From Saccharospirillum mangrovi (lineage in GTDB: Bacteria > Pseudomonadota > Gammaproteobacteria > Pseudomonadales > Natronospirillaceae), in assembly GCF_003367315.1 (NCBI RefSeq), contig NZ_CP031415.1, positions 494,001 to 558,000 of the forward strand: a stretch of 64,000 nucleotides of DNA. The letters run 5' to 3'. Made by a program: the position numbers and the translations under genes. Below are positions 9,003-18,547 of the stretch, in pieces. A model generated the notes under the pieces. That model saw only the letters and a list, made by a program, of their open reading frames with translations, was not told where the DNA came from and ran no database searches. Each line of letters opens with the position of its first letter. The first letter of the stretch is position 1.

Positions 9003-9123
9003 GGCGGTTCCTCGGCTAAAATGAATGGATGAGTCTGGCTCAAGATGGTGTTGTTGTCGGGCTTTTAAACCAGTGGTTCCGGCCGTGCTATGCTGGCGCC
9101 GTTTTGGATGAGTGAGACTGCCC

Positions 9124-9576
9124 ATGACGATCTGGGTCGATGCCGACGCCTGCCCCGGCGTGGTTAAAGAAATTCTGTTTCGCGCCGCTGAGCGTACCCA
9201 AACCGAGCTGGTGTTGGTGGCGAATCAGCCGATGCGGACACCGCCTTCTAAAGTTATTCGCAGCGTGCAGGTGGCGTCGGGTTTCGACGTTGCCGATAAC
9301 GAAATTGTGCAGCGTGTGCAGCCGAATGATCTGGTGATTACCGCCGATATTCCGTTGGCGGCGGAAGTGATCGATGCGGGTGCGTTGGCGCTCAGCCCGC
9401 GCGGCGAAGCCTTTACCAAAGACAACATCAAAGGCCGGCTGAACATACGCGATTTCCTCGACACTATGCGCAGCAGCGGCATTCAAACCGGCGGCCCGGC
9501 GGCGTACAGCCAGAGTGATCGTCAGGCGTTCGCCAATCAATTGGACCGCTGGCTGGCACGTCAGCGGACGCAATAA
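9124..9576 (+). CDS. yaiI: YaiI/YqxD (UPF0178) family protein
   Basis: The 150-residue protein has the family signature [19 protein letters not shown] at the N-terminus, [11 protein letters not shown] in the middle and [19 protein letters not shown] later. E. coli YaiI is about the same size. The acidic VDADACP strand resembles PIN/NYN-type nuclease folds, but no activity is established to my knowledge. A GTG at 9112 could add four residues; the ATG aligns better. It is 19 bp ahead of the CBS-domain gene, probably co-transcribed. Confidence 0.85.
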   Translation: MTIWVDADACPGVVKEILFRAAERTQTELVLVANQPMRTPPSKVIRSVQVASGFDVADNEIVQRVQPNDLVITADIPLAAEVIDAGALALSPRGEAFTKDNIKGRLNIRDFLDTMRSSGIQTGGPAAYSQSDRQAFANQLDRWLARQRTQ

Positions 9577-9595
9577 CCGATACGAAGGATGTAGC

Positions 9596-10024
9596 ATGAG
9601 CGTCAGCGATTTCATGACGAAAGACCCGGTGACCGTGGGCACGGCACACACCCTGGCGAGCATTCGGGAGCTGTTCGAAGTGCACCACTTTCACCATGTG
9701 TTGGTCACTGAACACCGCAAACTGATCGGCATTATTTCTGACCGTGATGTGCTCAAGGCGCTGTCCCCTTTCGTTGGCAAAAGTGACGAAGAAATACGCG
9801 ACAGCCACACCATGATTATGCGCGCCAAGATATTAATGACGCGCGATCCGATGACGGTGTCACCCGATGCGCCGATTATTGATGCGGTGCGATTGATGCA
9901 CGACAAAGGCCTGTCGTGCGTGCCGGTAGTGGACGATACCGGAGTGCCGCTGGGCATTCTCACCTGGCGCGACTTGGTGCGCGCCATGCTCGAACATTCT
10001 TACCGCAAGAAGCCCAAGGATTAG
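9596..10024 (+). CDS. Two-CBS-domain protein
   Basis: The 142-residue protein is nearly all a Bateman pair: CBS1 about 1-60 (SDFMTKDPVTVGTAHTLASI through GIISDRDVLKAL) and CBS2 about 75-135 (LMTRDPMTVSPDAPIIDAVR through LGILTWRDLVRAML). Such modules bind adenine nucleotides and regulate partners; no effector domain is fused here, so the target is unknown. The start has AAGGA 7 nt upstream. Its TAG stop overlaps the stop of the convergent MFS gene by 4 bp. Confidence 0.85.
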   Translation: MSVSDFMTKDPVTVGTAHTLASIRELFEVHHFHHVLVTEHRKLIGIISDRDVLKALSPFVGKSDEEIRDSHTMIMRAKILMTRDPMTVSPDAPIIDAVRLMHDKGLSCVPVVDDTGVPLGILTWRDLVRAMLEHSYRKKPKD

Positions 10025-11334
10025 TCGTTGGGTTGGCCGTCGGGGTTGTCGTTGCGCGGGCGTTGGCGGCGGTCTTCCGGCGGCGCCAGTTCTTCTTCTG
10101 AATCCGGGTGTAACGGCAAGACGTTCGGACCCGTGCGCACCATGGCAACGAAGTGGCCTTCGTAATCGGTCGGCTTTTCCACCACACGCGATTGCCGCAA
10201 TTGCCAGGCCACGACGAGCACTGACACCGTCAACACCAGCGCGAAAAATCCGGGCAAGGCTTCACCACCGAGACGTTGCAAACCGATGCCCGCCAACGCC
10301 GGGCCGATGAACGAGCCCAGTCCGTACAACAGCAGCAAACCGCTGGAGCCGGCGACCAGATGGTCTTTGTGAATGTGATCGACCAAATGCGCCACACCGA
10401 TCGGGTACACCGCCAGCGCCAGTCCGACAAAAAACATCGCCAGTATCACCATCAACCACCGTTTTTCCGGTAACCAATAGGCCGCAAACACCATGGCGGT
10501 ACTGACGGCTGCGGTAGCCATCAGCACGCCTAAAATCACCAGCCGTCGATCGATCACATCGGACAACCGACCGACCGGATATTGAATGGCTGCGCCGCCC
10601 AATACCGCCAGTGAAATAAAGATAGCGACCTGGCTTTCGCTGTAACCGAGGCTGGCGGCAAACAACGGCGACAACCCCCAGAACGGACCCAACGTCAGGC
10701 CGGAAATGATGACCGCTGTGACCGCCACCGGGGCCGATTCGATCAGCCGGGGCAAATCCATTTTCGGCATGTCGAGCGCGACGTGCGGTTGTTGCAGGCG
10801 CGTCCAGGAGACAGGCATGACCGCCGCCGACGCCAACACCGCAGCGATGGCAAAGAGCGTGAACGCTTCGGCGTTATCAAGGTGCAGAAACTGCTGGGCG
10901 ATGGCCGCAGCGATCATCTGCACCACCATGTAGAGCGAGAAAATGCGGTTGCGGTATTCGTCCGGCGTCTGGCCGTTCAGCCAGCTTTCGATAACGGTGA
11001 ACATCACGAACACGCCAAAGCCGGTAAACAAGCGGATGATCAACCAGGCCGTCGGTGATAGCAGCAACATATACAGCAAGGTGCCGCAGGCCAGCAGCGA
11101 TGCACAAAAAGTGAAACAGCGGATGTGGCCCATCTGCCGAATCAACCGACCGGCGAACCAGGTGCCGAGCAAAGCGCCGAGGTAATAACTGGACGACAGC
11201 AAGCCAAGAAACTGTTCGGAAAACCCTTCGCTGACACCGCGAATAACCAACAGCGTACTGAGCAAACTGTTGCCCATCAGCAACAGCGACAAGCCGAAAA
11301 ACAGCGCGGTGATGGACAGCAGAATAGAGCGCAT
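10021..11334 (-). CDS. MFS transporter, YcaD-like
   Basis: The 437-residue protein has about 12 hydrophobic segments. The MFS signature after TM2 appears as GTWFAGRLIRQMGHIR and its second-half echo as PVGRLSDVIDRRLVI. The C-terminal 50 residues are hydrophilic and acidic/proline-rich (EEELAPPEDRRQRPRNDNP), presumably a cytoplasmic tail. Overall pattern resembles E. coli YcaD, whose substrate is not known to me. Position near polyamine genes is not evidence for polyamine transport, as the immediate neighbours are unrelated. Confidence 0.82.
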   Translation of the reverse strand: MRSILLSITALFFGLSLLLMGNSLLSTLLVIRGVSEGFSEQFLGLLSSSYYLGALLGTWFAGRLIRQMGHIRCFTFCASLLACGTLLYMLLLSPTAWLIIRLFTGFGVFVMFTVIESWLNGQTPDEYRNRIFSLYMVVQMIAAAIAQQFLHLDNAEAFTLFAIAAVLASAAVMPVSWTRLQQPHVALDMPKMDLPRLIESAPVAVTAVIISGLTLGPFWGLSPLFAASLGYSESQVAIFISLAVLGGAAIQYPVGRLSDVIDRRLVILGVLMATAAVSTAMVFAAYWLPEKRWLMVILAMFFVGLALAVYPIGVAHLVDHIHKDHLVAGSSGLLLLYGLGSFIGPALAGIGLQRLGGEALPGFFALVLTVSVLVVAWQLRQSRVVEKPTDYEGHFVAMVRTGPNVLPLHPDSEEELAPPEDRRQRPRNDNPDGQPND

Positions 11335-11448
11335 TGCGAGTCTCGAAACGGAGAAAACGAACGGGCGGAACCGACTGGGGAACGGTGGTCGGTGTAAGTC
11401 GCTTACTCTAGCACTCTTTGCCCGGCGCGCCAGCGCCAGGCCGGGGTG

Positions 11449-12108
11449 TTAGCTTGATTGGCCGCTGTCGGAATAGACGCGGAAACCGAAAATTTGCACC
11501 AGCGCTGCCAGCGGTTTGAACAGCACGCCAATAAAGACCGTCATCATTCCGTAACCGTCGGTTTCCGACACCAACACATAAGTGATCATTTGCATCAGCA
11601 ACATGATAACGCCGTAAAACAGCAGGTAGCCGCCGAGCAGCGTCCAACCATAGCCGGTGCTGCCGCGCCAGGACGATTGCAAAGCGGTAAATATGGGCTG
11701 TCGATCCAGCACCAGATAGAAACTGCTCAGCGCCAGTTTCACGGCGATGTAAATACCCGGTGCCACCAGCAACACCAAACCAAGGCTGATGCCCAAGGTC
11801 ACCAGCAATTGCAGGCCCGCCAACGGCAATACAAACACCAGCGCCCGCCGCCAGGCAGTAACCGGCGCCAGATATTCGCCCGCCAAGGCACGATCGAGAT
11901 ACAGAATCACCGCCGCCGATGTCCACACCGTGCCCAGCCACTGCAATAAATAAGCGGCCCAGGGAAAACCGTTTTCGGTGGTGATGGTCGACCAACTGAG
12001 CATGACAAACAATTCGAACACCAACCCCAGGCCGGCGGTAATTACCGTCAGCGGAATCCAGTGGTGGCCGAAAAAGCGCAGGGTGTCGCGGAGGAATGAA
12101 TACAGCAT
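11449..12108 (-). CDS. YciC-like multi-pass membrane protein, paralog A
   Basis: The 219-residue protein has about five to six hydrophobic segments. It opens MLYSFLRDTLRFFGHHWIPL and later has VLLVAPGIYIAVKLALSSFY then LDRQPIFTALQSSWRGSTGY, the pattern of the YciC/UPF0259 family of inner-membrane proteins of unclear function. The ATG at 12108 was chosen because the paralog at 12503-13228 starts the same way; the frame itself extends to 12159. The Shine-Dalgarno is weak. It lies 97 bp downstream of the antidote-like gene on the same strand. Confidence 0.65.
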   Translation of the reverse strand: MLYSFLRDTLRFFGHHWIPLTVITAGLGLVFELFVMLSWSTITTENGFPWAAYLLQWLGTVWTSAAVILYLDRALAGEYLAPVTAWRRALVFVLPLAGLQLLVTLGISLGLVLLVAPGIYIAVKLALSSFYLVLDRQPIFTALQSSWRGSTGYGWTLLGGYLLFYGVIMLLMQMITYVLVSETDGYGMMTVFIGVLFKPLAALVQIFGFRVYSDSGQSS

Positions 12109-12205
12109 GAGCGTCGTTGTCGGTTGAGGTGGCGAAACAGTATCACAGCCGTGTGGCAATTGAAGTCTCAGCGGGTGCGTTTACGTCCGTGCCTGGCGGC
12201 GCGTT

Positions 12206-12496
12206 TCAGTGGCTATGCGTATCGATGATCAGGTTAGCTTGCAGCGCTTCCAGTGCCGATAAAACCAAGGCCAGGCTGGGTTCACTTTGTTGACTGACTT
12301 CCAGGCAACGCTGCGCACAATTCAGGTTGGTGTGTTTAGCGATTGCCTCGACACCTTTGGATTCGGCCACGATGCCAAAAGCATTGGCGATGAAACTCAT
12401 GTCCCTGGTCAGCAGCGCGTCGTTCAAAAAGGCATAAACGTCGTGCGGGGTGAGCAGGTAATCGGCCATGTTGAAAGAAGCGGAATCGTTAGACAT
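12206..12496 (-). CDS. Orphan HigA-like addiction-module antidote homolog
   Basis: The 96-residue protein follows the short antidote family that pairs with RelE-like toxins: LLTPHDVYAFLNDALLTRD, IANAFGIVAESKGVEAIAKH, then SEPSLALVLSALEALQANL. The recognition-helix region that usually reads SRESLYKAL is here LNCAQRCLEV, so DNA binding may be altered or lost. No RelE/HigB-like toxin frame is adjacent. It starts 6 bp after the stop of the YciC-like paralog B, implying co-transcription. The family call rests on pattern memory only. Confidence 0.6.
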   Translation of the reverse strand: MSNDSASFNMADYLLTPHDVYAFLNDALLTRDMSFIANAFGIVAESKGVEAIAKHTNLNCAQRCLEVSQQSEPSLALVLSALEALQANLIIDTHSH

Positions 12497-12502
12497 CGAT
12501 TT

Positions 12503-13228
12503 TTACTCGGATAGCAGGGCGGTAGATCGTTGATGAGCATGAATTTGAAACACAAAAATATAGAACAGAACCACGATGGGTTGGATGAGCAGTACGAGCA
12601 ATGTCGCCTGCAGCAAAAGCTGGCGGCTCACTAACGGTAGCGTGATTAACACCAGCGTTATCGCGGCGAAAAAAACCAGATGTGCAATAAGCAGTGTCCA
12701 GACACGGCCCCGGCTGTAACGCCAGGCCGAGAAAATAACAGACCTTAATGGCGTTTTATTTACCACCAGATCAATCGTCCCGAGCGCGACCAGTCGCGAT
12801 CCGAAATAAAACAGGATGGCGCACACACTGAGGTTGAACGGCAGTTCAGGAAGGTTCGGAACGTTCAGCACGATGGGCAGCCAGACAATCAGCCCGAGGA
12901 TGATTACGGTTGCGATCAGCAGTAATTGGTAGCCAAACACAGCGGTAAAGTGATCCGCGCTTTTCTGAATGGCCGATAGCGGCGATACCGAGCTACCCGC
13001 TGAGGCGGTATGGATGTAATAAAGGATGGCGGTGCTCATCCAGACGCCGCCAACCCACAGCACCAAACGCGCCAGGTTGAGGGGGTTTGCGCCGCCGCTG
13101 GCCAGCCCTAGCACGGCCACGGCGCCGACCAGGGTGATCAGGCTGATGAGCAGCGTGATGCTGAATAGCCGTATCCAGTGCTGACCAAAAAAGCGGGCGG
13201 TATCGCGTAACCAGATGACGAAGTTCAT
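12503..13228 (-). CDS. YciC-like multi-pass membrane protein, paralog B
   Basis: The 241-residue hydrophobic protein opens MNFVIWLRDTARFFGQHWIR, matching paralog A's opening motif, and has about six membrane segments with a central TPLRSVIFSAWRYSRGRVWT stretch equivalent to the QSSWRGS region of paralog A. The two are diverged duplicates with the antidote-like gene between them. The start at 13228 is preferred over the frame opening at 13381, which overlaps aguA. There are 56 bp between it and the aguA stop, so it could be read through from the agu genes. Function unknown. Confidence 0.65.
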   Translation of the reverse strand: MNFVIWLRDTARFFGQHWIRLFSITLLISLITLVGAVAVLGLASGGANPLNLARLVLWVGGVWMSTAILYYIHTASAGSSVSPLSAIQKSADHFTAVFGYQLLLIATVIILGLIVWLPIVLNVPNLPELPFNLSVCAILFYFGSRLVALGTIDLVVNKTPLRSVIFSAWRYSRGRVWTLLIAHLVFFAAITLVLITLPLVSRQLLLQATLLVLLIQPIVVLFYIFVFQIHAHQRSTALLSE

Positions 13229-13284
13229 GGTGTTGTGACTACCCAGGATAAGGGCCAGAACAGTAGCACAAACCGCTGCGGAAA

Positions 13285-14397
13285 TTATGCCAGCGGTTGC
13301 TGTTGCGTAATGCAGTGAATGTTGCCGCCGCCGAGCAAAATTTCCCGACTCGCTACCGGCACAATTTCTCGGCCCGGACACAAATCCGCCAGGATATTGG
13401 CCGCTCGCTCGTCCATGGCATCGCCGAAGGCGGGCAGGATGATGCCGCCGTTGACGATCAGGAAATTCACGTAGCTGGCGGCCATGCGTTCGCCGGCGCG
13501 ACGCGGCCAGGCTTTGGCGGCCTGGTCGATGCCGTCGGCTTCATCGTCTGTTTGAATCAGCGGTTGCGGCATCGGCAGTTTGGTGACTTTAAGTTTGCGG
13601 CCCTGGGCGTCGCGTTGGTTTTCCAGGTATTCCAGTGCTGTGCGGCTGCGTTGGTATTGCGGATCGCTTTCGTCATCGGTCCAGGCGAGCACGATGTGGC
13701 CCGGTTCGATAAAGCAGGCGATGTTGTCGATGTGGCCGTTGGTCTCGTCGTTGTACACGCCTTCGGGCAGCCACAAAACTGTGTCGATGCCCAGATGATC
13801 GCGCAGCTTTTGCTCGATCTCGGCGCGGCTCAAATGTGGGTTACGGTTGGCGTTGAGCAGGCACTCTTCGGTGGTTAATAAGGTGCCTTCGCCGTCGACG
13901 TGAATGGCGCCGCCTTCGAGCACGAAACCGTCGGTGCGGTAGCGTTCGATGCGTTCCATGTTGCAGATTTTCTGCGCCACCTGGTCGTCGCGATTCCACG
14001 GCTGATAGAGGCCGCCGGTCAGGCCGCCCCAGGCGTTAAATTCCCAGTCGTTGGCGCGTTGGTTACCTTTGCCATCGATCACGAAGGTTGGGCCGGTGTC
14101 GCGCACCCAGGCGTCGTTACTGGAAATTTCCACGACGCGGATTTTTTCACTCAGGCGGGCGCAGGCGTTTTCGTATTGGTCGGCCGACACACCCATAGTG
14201 ACTGGTTCAAAGCGGGCGATGGCTTCGGCCACAGCGGTGTAGGCGCGTTGCGCCGGTTTGGCGCCGTAGCGCCAGTTGTCCGGCCGCTCCGGCCACAACA
14301 TCCAGGTCTGGCGGTGCGGGTGCCATTCCGGCGGCATGAAAAAGCCGTCGGCGCGCGGAGTCGAGGCGAGTGGAAACGGCACCTTAACGGCCTCCAT
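13285..14397 (-). CDS. aguA: Agmatine deiminase
   Basis: The 370-residue enzyme hydrolyses agmatine to N-carbamoylputrescine and ammonia. It is the family's usual length and carries [52 protein letters not shown], the DETNGHIDN histidine motif, and the catalytic cysteine Cys362 in [13 protein letters not shown]. The start overlaps the aguB stop by 14 bp, so the two are translated from one message and the product passes directly to AguB. Confidence 0.95.
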   Translation of the reverse strand: MEAVKVPFPLASTPRADGFFMPPEWHPHRQTWMLWPERPDNWRYGAKPAQRAYTAVAEAIARFEPVTMGVSADQYENACARLSEKIRVVEISSNDAWVRDTGPTFVIDGKGNQRANDWEFNAWGGLTGGLYQPWNRDDQVAQKICNMERIERYRTDGFVLEGGAIHVDGEGTLLTTEECLLNANRNPHLSRAEIEQKLRDHLGIDTVLWLPEGVYNDETNGHIDNIACFIEPGHIVLAWTDDESDPQYQRSRTALEYLENQRDAQGRKLKVTKLPMPQPLIQTDDEADGIDQAAKAWPRRAGERMAASYVNFLIVNGGIILPAFGDAMDERAANILADLCPGREIVPVASREILLGGGNIHCITQQQPLA

Positions 14398-15253
14398 CTT
14401 TAGTCAACAATGTGCCGTACAGATCCGGGCGGCGGTCGCGGAATACACCCCAGGCGTGGCGGGTGGCGGCGACTTGATCGAGATCGAAGGTGTGGACTAA
14501 CACCCCTTCTTCTTTGCGGCCGAATTCGGCGACTTTCTCGCCCAGTTCGTTGGCAATAAAAGACGAGCCGTAGAAGGTGATCGACTGTTCGCTTTCGGTC
14601 TCTACGCCGGTGCGGTTGCTGGCGATGTAGGGCACGAGGTTAGCCGCAGCGTGGCCCTGCTGGGTGCGCTGCCAGTGGTCGCGTGAATCGATGCTGCTGT
14701 CTTGAGGTTCGGTGCCGATGGCGGTCGGGTAGAACAGCAGTTCGGCGCCCATCAATGCCATCGAACGGGCGGTTTCCGGGAACCACTGATCCCAGCAAAT
14801 GCCAACGCCGATGCGGGCGTAAGCGGTGTCCCAGACTTTGAAGCCGGTATCGCCGGGCGTGAAATAGAATTTTTCCGAGTAACCGGGGCCGTCGGGAATG
14901 TGCGTTTTGCGGTAGATGCCGAGGTTACTGCCATCGGCGTCGATAATGGCGACGGTGTTGTAGTAAGCGTTGTTGGCGCGCTCATAAAAGCTGATCGGCA
15001 ACACCACTTTCAGTTCAGCCGCCACTTTCTGGAAGTGGGCAATGGCCGGGTTTTCCGCCATCGGTGTGGCGAAGTGCAGATAGGCTTCTTTCTGTTTCTG
15101 GCAGAAATAGCAGCGCTCGAACAACTCCTGGATCAGGATGATTTGCGCACCCTGGTTCGCGGCCTGGCGCACCAGTTGGTCCGCTTTGGCGATGTTGGCG
15201 TCGACGTCCCAACCACAGCTCATCTGGGTGGCGGCTACGGTGACCTGGCGCAT
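14384..15253 (-). CDS. aguB: N-carbamoylputrescine amidohydrolase
   Basis: This nitrilase-superfamily enzyme (289 residues) converts N-carbamoylputrescine to putrescine, CO2 and ammonia. The Glu-Lys-Cys triad is seen in [30 protein letters not shown] and [30 protein letters not shown] is typical of AguB. Two in-frame ATGs are available: 15253, with GGAG 9 nt upstream, and 15259, with GGAG only 3 nt away; I chose 15253. It is the first gene of an aguB-aguA pair, with a candidate promoter 50-80 bp upstream. Confidence 0.94.
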   Translation of the reverse strand: MRQVTVAATQMSCGWDVDANIAKADQLVRQAANQGAQIILIQELFERCYFCQKQKEAYLHFATPMAENPAIAHFQKVAAELKVVLPISFYERANNAYYNTVAIIDADGSNLGIYRKTHIPDGPGYSEKFYFTPGDTGFKVWDTAYARIGVGICWDQWFPETARSMALMGAELLFYPTAIGTEPQDSSIDSRDHWQRTQQGHAAANLVPYIASNRTGVETESEQSITFYGSSFIANELGEKVAEFGRKEEGVLVHTFDLDQVAATRHAWGVFRDRRPDLYGTLLTKDGGR

Positions 15254-15301
15254 CTGCATGTTCTCCGGTTTTCAATGGGTTGAGTGCCCAAAGGGCGGCG
15301 C

Positions 15302-15330
15302 ATTTTAGGGCCGGTTGTTGTCCCTGTCTT
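15302..15330 (-). promoter_or_regulatory. Candidate aguBA promoter
   Basis: On the minus strand: AAGACA (15330-15325), 17-bp spacer, TAAAAT (15307-15302); four and five of six consensus bases. It would start transcription about 40 nt before aguB, separately from gabD-puuA. Confidence 0.45.
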
Positions 15331-15432
15331 GTGGTTTTTTTGTTGCGTTGGATGGTTGTGGGGAGATCCGGTGTGCCGGCCCAGCCGGCTCAAGGCCGGG
15401 ATGGGATGACACTGATTGAGCGAGGTTTTTCA

Positions 15433-15462
15433 GCGTCTCCCGTCTTCCGTCAAGCGTCTCCC
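15433..15462. repeat. GCGTCTCCC element, locus B
   Basis: GCGTCTCCC (15433-15441), a GTCTTCC variant heptamer, then GTCAAGCGTCTCCC (15449-15462). It begins 7 nt past the stop of the puuA-like gene. Unlike the other loci no GGGAGACGC partner lies within the gap, so no stem of its own is evident. Confidence 0.7.
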
Positions 15463-15468
15463 GTCCAC

Positions 15469-16830
15469 TCAAACATAGGGCAACAACAGCTCATATTCCA
15501 ACGGCGTAATCTGATGTTCGAACAGCCGCACTTCGGACCATTTGCAGATGCGGTACATGTCGACAAAGTCTTCGCCGAACCAGGTGTCGACGCGCGGGTC
15601 TTTGTCCATGGCGCGCAGGGCGTCGCGCGGGTTGTCGGCGATCACCGGGTGTTCCTGGTCGTAGGCGTTGCCGGTGACGGGTTCCGGTGGCTCGATGCGG
15701 TTTTGCAAGCCTTCGGTCACGCCGGCTAAAACAGCGGCGACGGCCAGGTACGGGTTGGCGTCGGCGCCGCTGAAGCGGTGTTCAACGCGGGTGGCTTCGA
15801 CGCTGCCCGAGGGAATGCGCAGCGCCAGCGTGCGGTTGTCGTAACCCCAGGTTTTGGACGTCGGTGCGAAGGCATCGGGTGCCAGCCGGCGGAAGGAGTT
15901 GATTGACGGGCACAGCAGCGCTTGCACGCCGTCGGCCATCGAAATCAAACCGCCCATGGCCCAGCGCATATAGTCGTTCTGTTCCGGGTCTTCACTGGCG
16001 AAGATGTTGGTGCCGCTGGCGTCCATCAAGCTCAGGTGAATGTGCATGCCGCTGCCCGCTTCTTCGATGTAGGGCTTGGCCATAAAGGTCGCTTCCATTT
16101 CCCATTTGCGCGCGACCTGGGCGATAACGCGTTTGAGAAGTACGGCGTGGTCGGCCGCTTGCAACGGGTCGTCACAGTGGTGCAGGTTGACCTCAAACTG
16201 GCCGGGCGCGTATTCGGTGATCACGGTGTCGGCCGGGATGTTCTGGGCGTGGGCGGTGTCGATGACGTCGCGGATAAAGAAGTCGTACTCGTCCAGGTCG
16301 TCCATCGAGTAGACCTGCTTGGAACTCATGCGGCGACCGGAGGTGGGCGAGACCGGCGGCTGCAAACCGCCGTTGGCGTCGCGTTCGGTGTCGATCAGAT
16401 AAAACTCCAGCTCGACGGCGATGCCCGGTGTGTAACCCAGTTGGTTGAAGCGTTCGATGGCACCGACCAACACCTGGCGCGGGTCCATGGCGAAGGGCGT
16501 TTCGCCGTCGGTTTCGTACATCGAGAACAGCGCCTGGGCGCGGTCTTCGCCTTGCCAGGGCACCGGCGCCAGTGAGCCGGGAATGGGCAGGCAGAGGCGG
16601 TCGCGGTCGCCGTCTTCAGCGCCGAGGCCGGTTTCTTCGACGGTGGTGCCGGTGGCGTCCAGCGCCATCACGGAACCGGGCAGGCTGAAACCTTCGGTAA
16701 AAACTTTTTCCAGCAGTTCGACTTCAATGCGCTTGCCGCGAATTACGCCATTCAAGTCACTGACCAGCAACTCGACGGTCGAAACCTCGGGGTGCTGTTC
16801 CAGGAAGGTGGCAATTTCTGAGTGGGCCAT
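15469..16830 (-). CDS. puuA: Glutamine-synthetase-family gamma-glutamylpolyamine ligase (first copy)
   Basis: The 453-residue GS-like enzyme has the beta-grasp N-domain (VELLVSDLNGVIRGKRIEVE) and the catalytic domain with GIAVELEFYLIDTE, PGQFEVNLHHCDDPLQAADH, GSGMHIHLSLMD and RVEHRFSGADANPYLAVAA. These are hallmarks of the PuuA/PauA group, which joins glutamate to putrescine or other amines using ATP rather than making glutamine. It shares only the family core with the copy at 18703-20055, so the two probably differ in amine preference (inference). It lies 25 bp downstream of gabD in one operon. Confidence 0.85.
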   Translation of the reverse strand: MAHSEIATFLEQHPEVSTVELLVSDLNGVIRGKRIEVELLEKVFTEGFSLPGSVMALDATGTTVEETGLGAEDGDRDRLCLPIPGSLAPVPWQGEDRAQALFSMYETDGETPFAMDPRQVLVGAIERFNQLGYTPGIAVELEFYLIDTERDANGGLQPPVSPTSGRRMSSKQVYSMDDLDEYDFFIRDVIDTAHAQNIPADTVITEYAPGQFEVNLHHCDDPLQAADHAVLLKRVIAQVARKWEMEATFMAKPYIEEAGSGMHIHLSLMDASGTNIFASEDPEQNDYMRWAMGGLISMADGVQALLCPSINSFRRLAPDAFAPTSKTWGYDNRTLALRIPSGSVEATRVEHRFSGADANPYLAVAAVLAGVTEGLQNRIEPPEPVTGNAYDQEHPVIADNPRDALRAMDKDPRVDTWFGEDFVDMYRICKWSEVRLFEHQITPLEYELLLPYV

Positions 16831-16855
16831 GATGTTGTCTCGGTAGGGGTGGCGG

Positions 16856-18307
16856 TCAACGATCCAGACCGCCCAGGCAGAGATACTTGATCTCCAGGTA
16901 TTCGTCGAGGCCGTAGTGGCTGCCTTCGCGGCCCAGGCCAGATTCTTTCACACCACCAAACGGCGCGATCTCAGTGGAGATCAAGCCTTCGTTGATGCCG
17001 ACCATGCCGTACTCCAGTGCCTCGGCAACACGCCAGATTCGTGCCAGGTTGCCGCTGTAAAAATAGGCGGCCAGGCCAAAGGGCGTGTCGTTCGCCAGGC
17101 GAATGGCGTCGGCTTCAGTTTTGAAGGGAGTGATGGCCGCCAGCGGGCCAAAAATTTCTTCCTGGCTGATGCGCATCGCTGGCGTGATGCCGGTTAATAC
17201 CGTCGGTTCAAAGAAGTTGCCGCCCAGGCTGTGGCGCTGACCGCCGGTGAGAATTTTGGCACCGTTATCGGTCGCGTCTTTGAGCAGGGTTTCGACTTTT
17301 TCCAAGCCAGCAGCGTTGATCAGCGGGCCTTGTTGCACGCCGTCATCGAGGCCGTTACCGACTTTTAATCGCTGGGAACGTTTGGCCAGCTTTTGTGCGA
17401 ACTGATCGTAGATGCCTTCTTGGACAATAAAGCGATTGACGCAGACGCAGGTCTGGCCGGTGTTGCGGTATTTGGAGGCAATGGCGCCATCGATGGCGGC
17501 GTCCAGATCGGCGTCGTCGAAAACAATAAAAGGTGCGTTGCCGCCCAGTTCCATCGATACGCGTTTCACGCTGTCGGCGGCTTGTTTGATCAGTTGTTTG
17601 CCGACGGGCGTTGAGCCGGTGAAGCTGACTTTGCGCACCAGTGGGTGCGTGCTCAGCACTTCGCCGACGGCTTTGCCGGAACTGGCGGTGACGATGTTCA
17701 GCACGCCAGCAGGCAAGCCGGCTTCTTCACCCAGTTGCGCCAAAGCGAGCGCAGTAAAGGGCGTCGCTTCGGCGGGTTTCACCACCATGGTGCAGCCAGC
17801 GGCCAAGGCCGGCCCAACTTTGCGGGTGATCATCGCGAGCGGGAAATTCCACGGCGTGATGGCGGTGCAGACGCCGACCGGTTGTTTGATCGCGAAGACG
17901 CGTTTGTCGGCCGCGTGGGTCGGAATGGCATCGCCGTAGGCGCGTTTGCCTTCTTCGGCGAACCACTCAATAAAGGATGCGCCGTAGGCGACCTCGCCTT
18001 TGGATTCCGCCAGCGGCTTGCCGCATTCCAAGGTCATCAATTCGGCCAGGCTGTCCTGGTGTTGCATGATCAGGTCGAACCAGCGGCGCAGGATTTGCGC
18101 GCGGGCTTTGGCGGTGTGTTGTTTCCAGTCGGCCAGCGCTGAATGTGCGGCTTCGATGGCGGATTCGGCGTCGCTGGGGCTGCAATCGGCCAACTCAGCC
18201 AGAGTTTCGCCAGTGGCGGGATTCACAACGGTGTAACGTCGGTTGGCCGATGCGTCGGTCCAGCGGCCATGAATGTAGCTTTGAGTGTGCAGCAGCGGAT
18301 GTGTCAC
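16856..18307 (-). CDS. gabD: Succinate-semialdehyde dehydrogenase (NADP type)
   Basis: The 483-residue aldehyde dehydrogenase is close to E. coli GabD in length and landmarks: ITPWNFPLAMITRKVGPALA, SMELGGNAPFIVFDDADLD, catalytic Cys287 in NTGQTCVCVNRF, and PFGGVKESGLGREGSHYGL. The second cysteine two residues on is the redox-switch position known in GabD. It oxidises succinate semialdehyde from GABA to succinate. Translation starts at GTG, supported by a strong AAGGAGG 6 nt upstream. It heads the gabD-puuA unit and is divergent from the second puuA. Confidence 0.9.
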   Translation of the reverse strand: MTHPLLHTQSYIHGRWTDASANRRYTVVNPATGETLAELADCSPSDAESAIEAAHSALADWKQHTAKARAQILRRWFDLIMQHQDSLAELMTLECGKPLAESKGEVAYGASFIEWFAEEGKRAYGDAIPTHAADKRVFAIKQPVGVCTAITPWNFPLAMITRKVGPALAAGCTMVVKPAEATPFTALALAQLGEEAGLPAGVLNIVTASSGKAVGEVLSTHPLVRKVSFTGSTPVGKQLIKQAADSVKRVSMELGGNAPFIVFDDADLDAAIDGAIASKYRNTGQTCVCVNRFIVQEGIYDQFAQKLAKRSQRLKVGNGLDDGVQQGPLINAAGLEKVETLLKDATDNGAKILTGGQRHSLGGNFFEPTVLTGITPAMRISQEEIFGPLAAITPFKTEADAIRLANDTPFGLAAYFYSGNLARIWRVAEALEYGMVGINEGLISTEIAPFGGVKESGLGREGSHYGLDEYLEIKYLCLGGLDR

Positions 18308-18466
18308 CGTGGGCCTCCTTCGAGCCCGTTTGAGCGGTCGGGCAAAAACGACATTGAATGGGATGGCAACTAGCTAACCCCATTTGTGCTCAGACCTCAA
18401 GTGCGTGATTAGAATATTTGACAACCTGCCGTTTTATGGGCATGAATGGCCGGGGTGGGTGTTTTA

Positions 18467-18477
18467 AATAATAAACA
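18467..18477 (+). promoter_or_regulatory. Candidate PuuR operator (gabD-puuA intergenic, site 1)
   Basis: AATAATAAACA matches 9 of 11 positions of the PuuR core, in the 395-bp divergent region between gabD and the second puuA. The surrounding TTTTAAATAATAAACA is the most AT-rich part of the gap. Confidence 0.4.
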
Positions 18478-18518
18478 TCCCCGCTTTTGATCCTGGCTTT
18501 TGGCGTTTGAATCTGTGG

Positions 18519-18547
18519 CTGTCTGAATGCGAAGTCGCTCCTATAAT
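18519..18547 (+). promoter_or_regulatory. Candidate puuA-spuC promoter
   Basis: CTGTCT (18519-18524), 17 bp, perfect TATAAT (18542-18547). The weak -35 with a perfect -10 would give a leader of about 150 nt before puuA. Confidence 0.5.

Noticed and set aside
10021-11334. MFS gene as a polyamine carrier of the cluster
   Set aside because: No polyamine-transporter motif is visible and it is separated from the pathway genes by unrelated housekeeping genes; the YcaD-like label is the most that can be supported.
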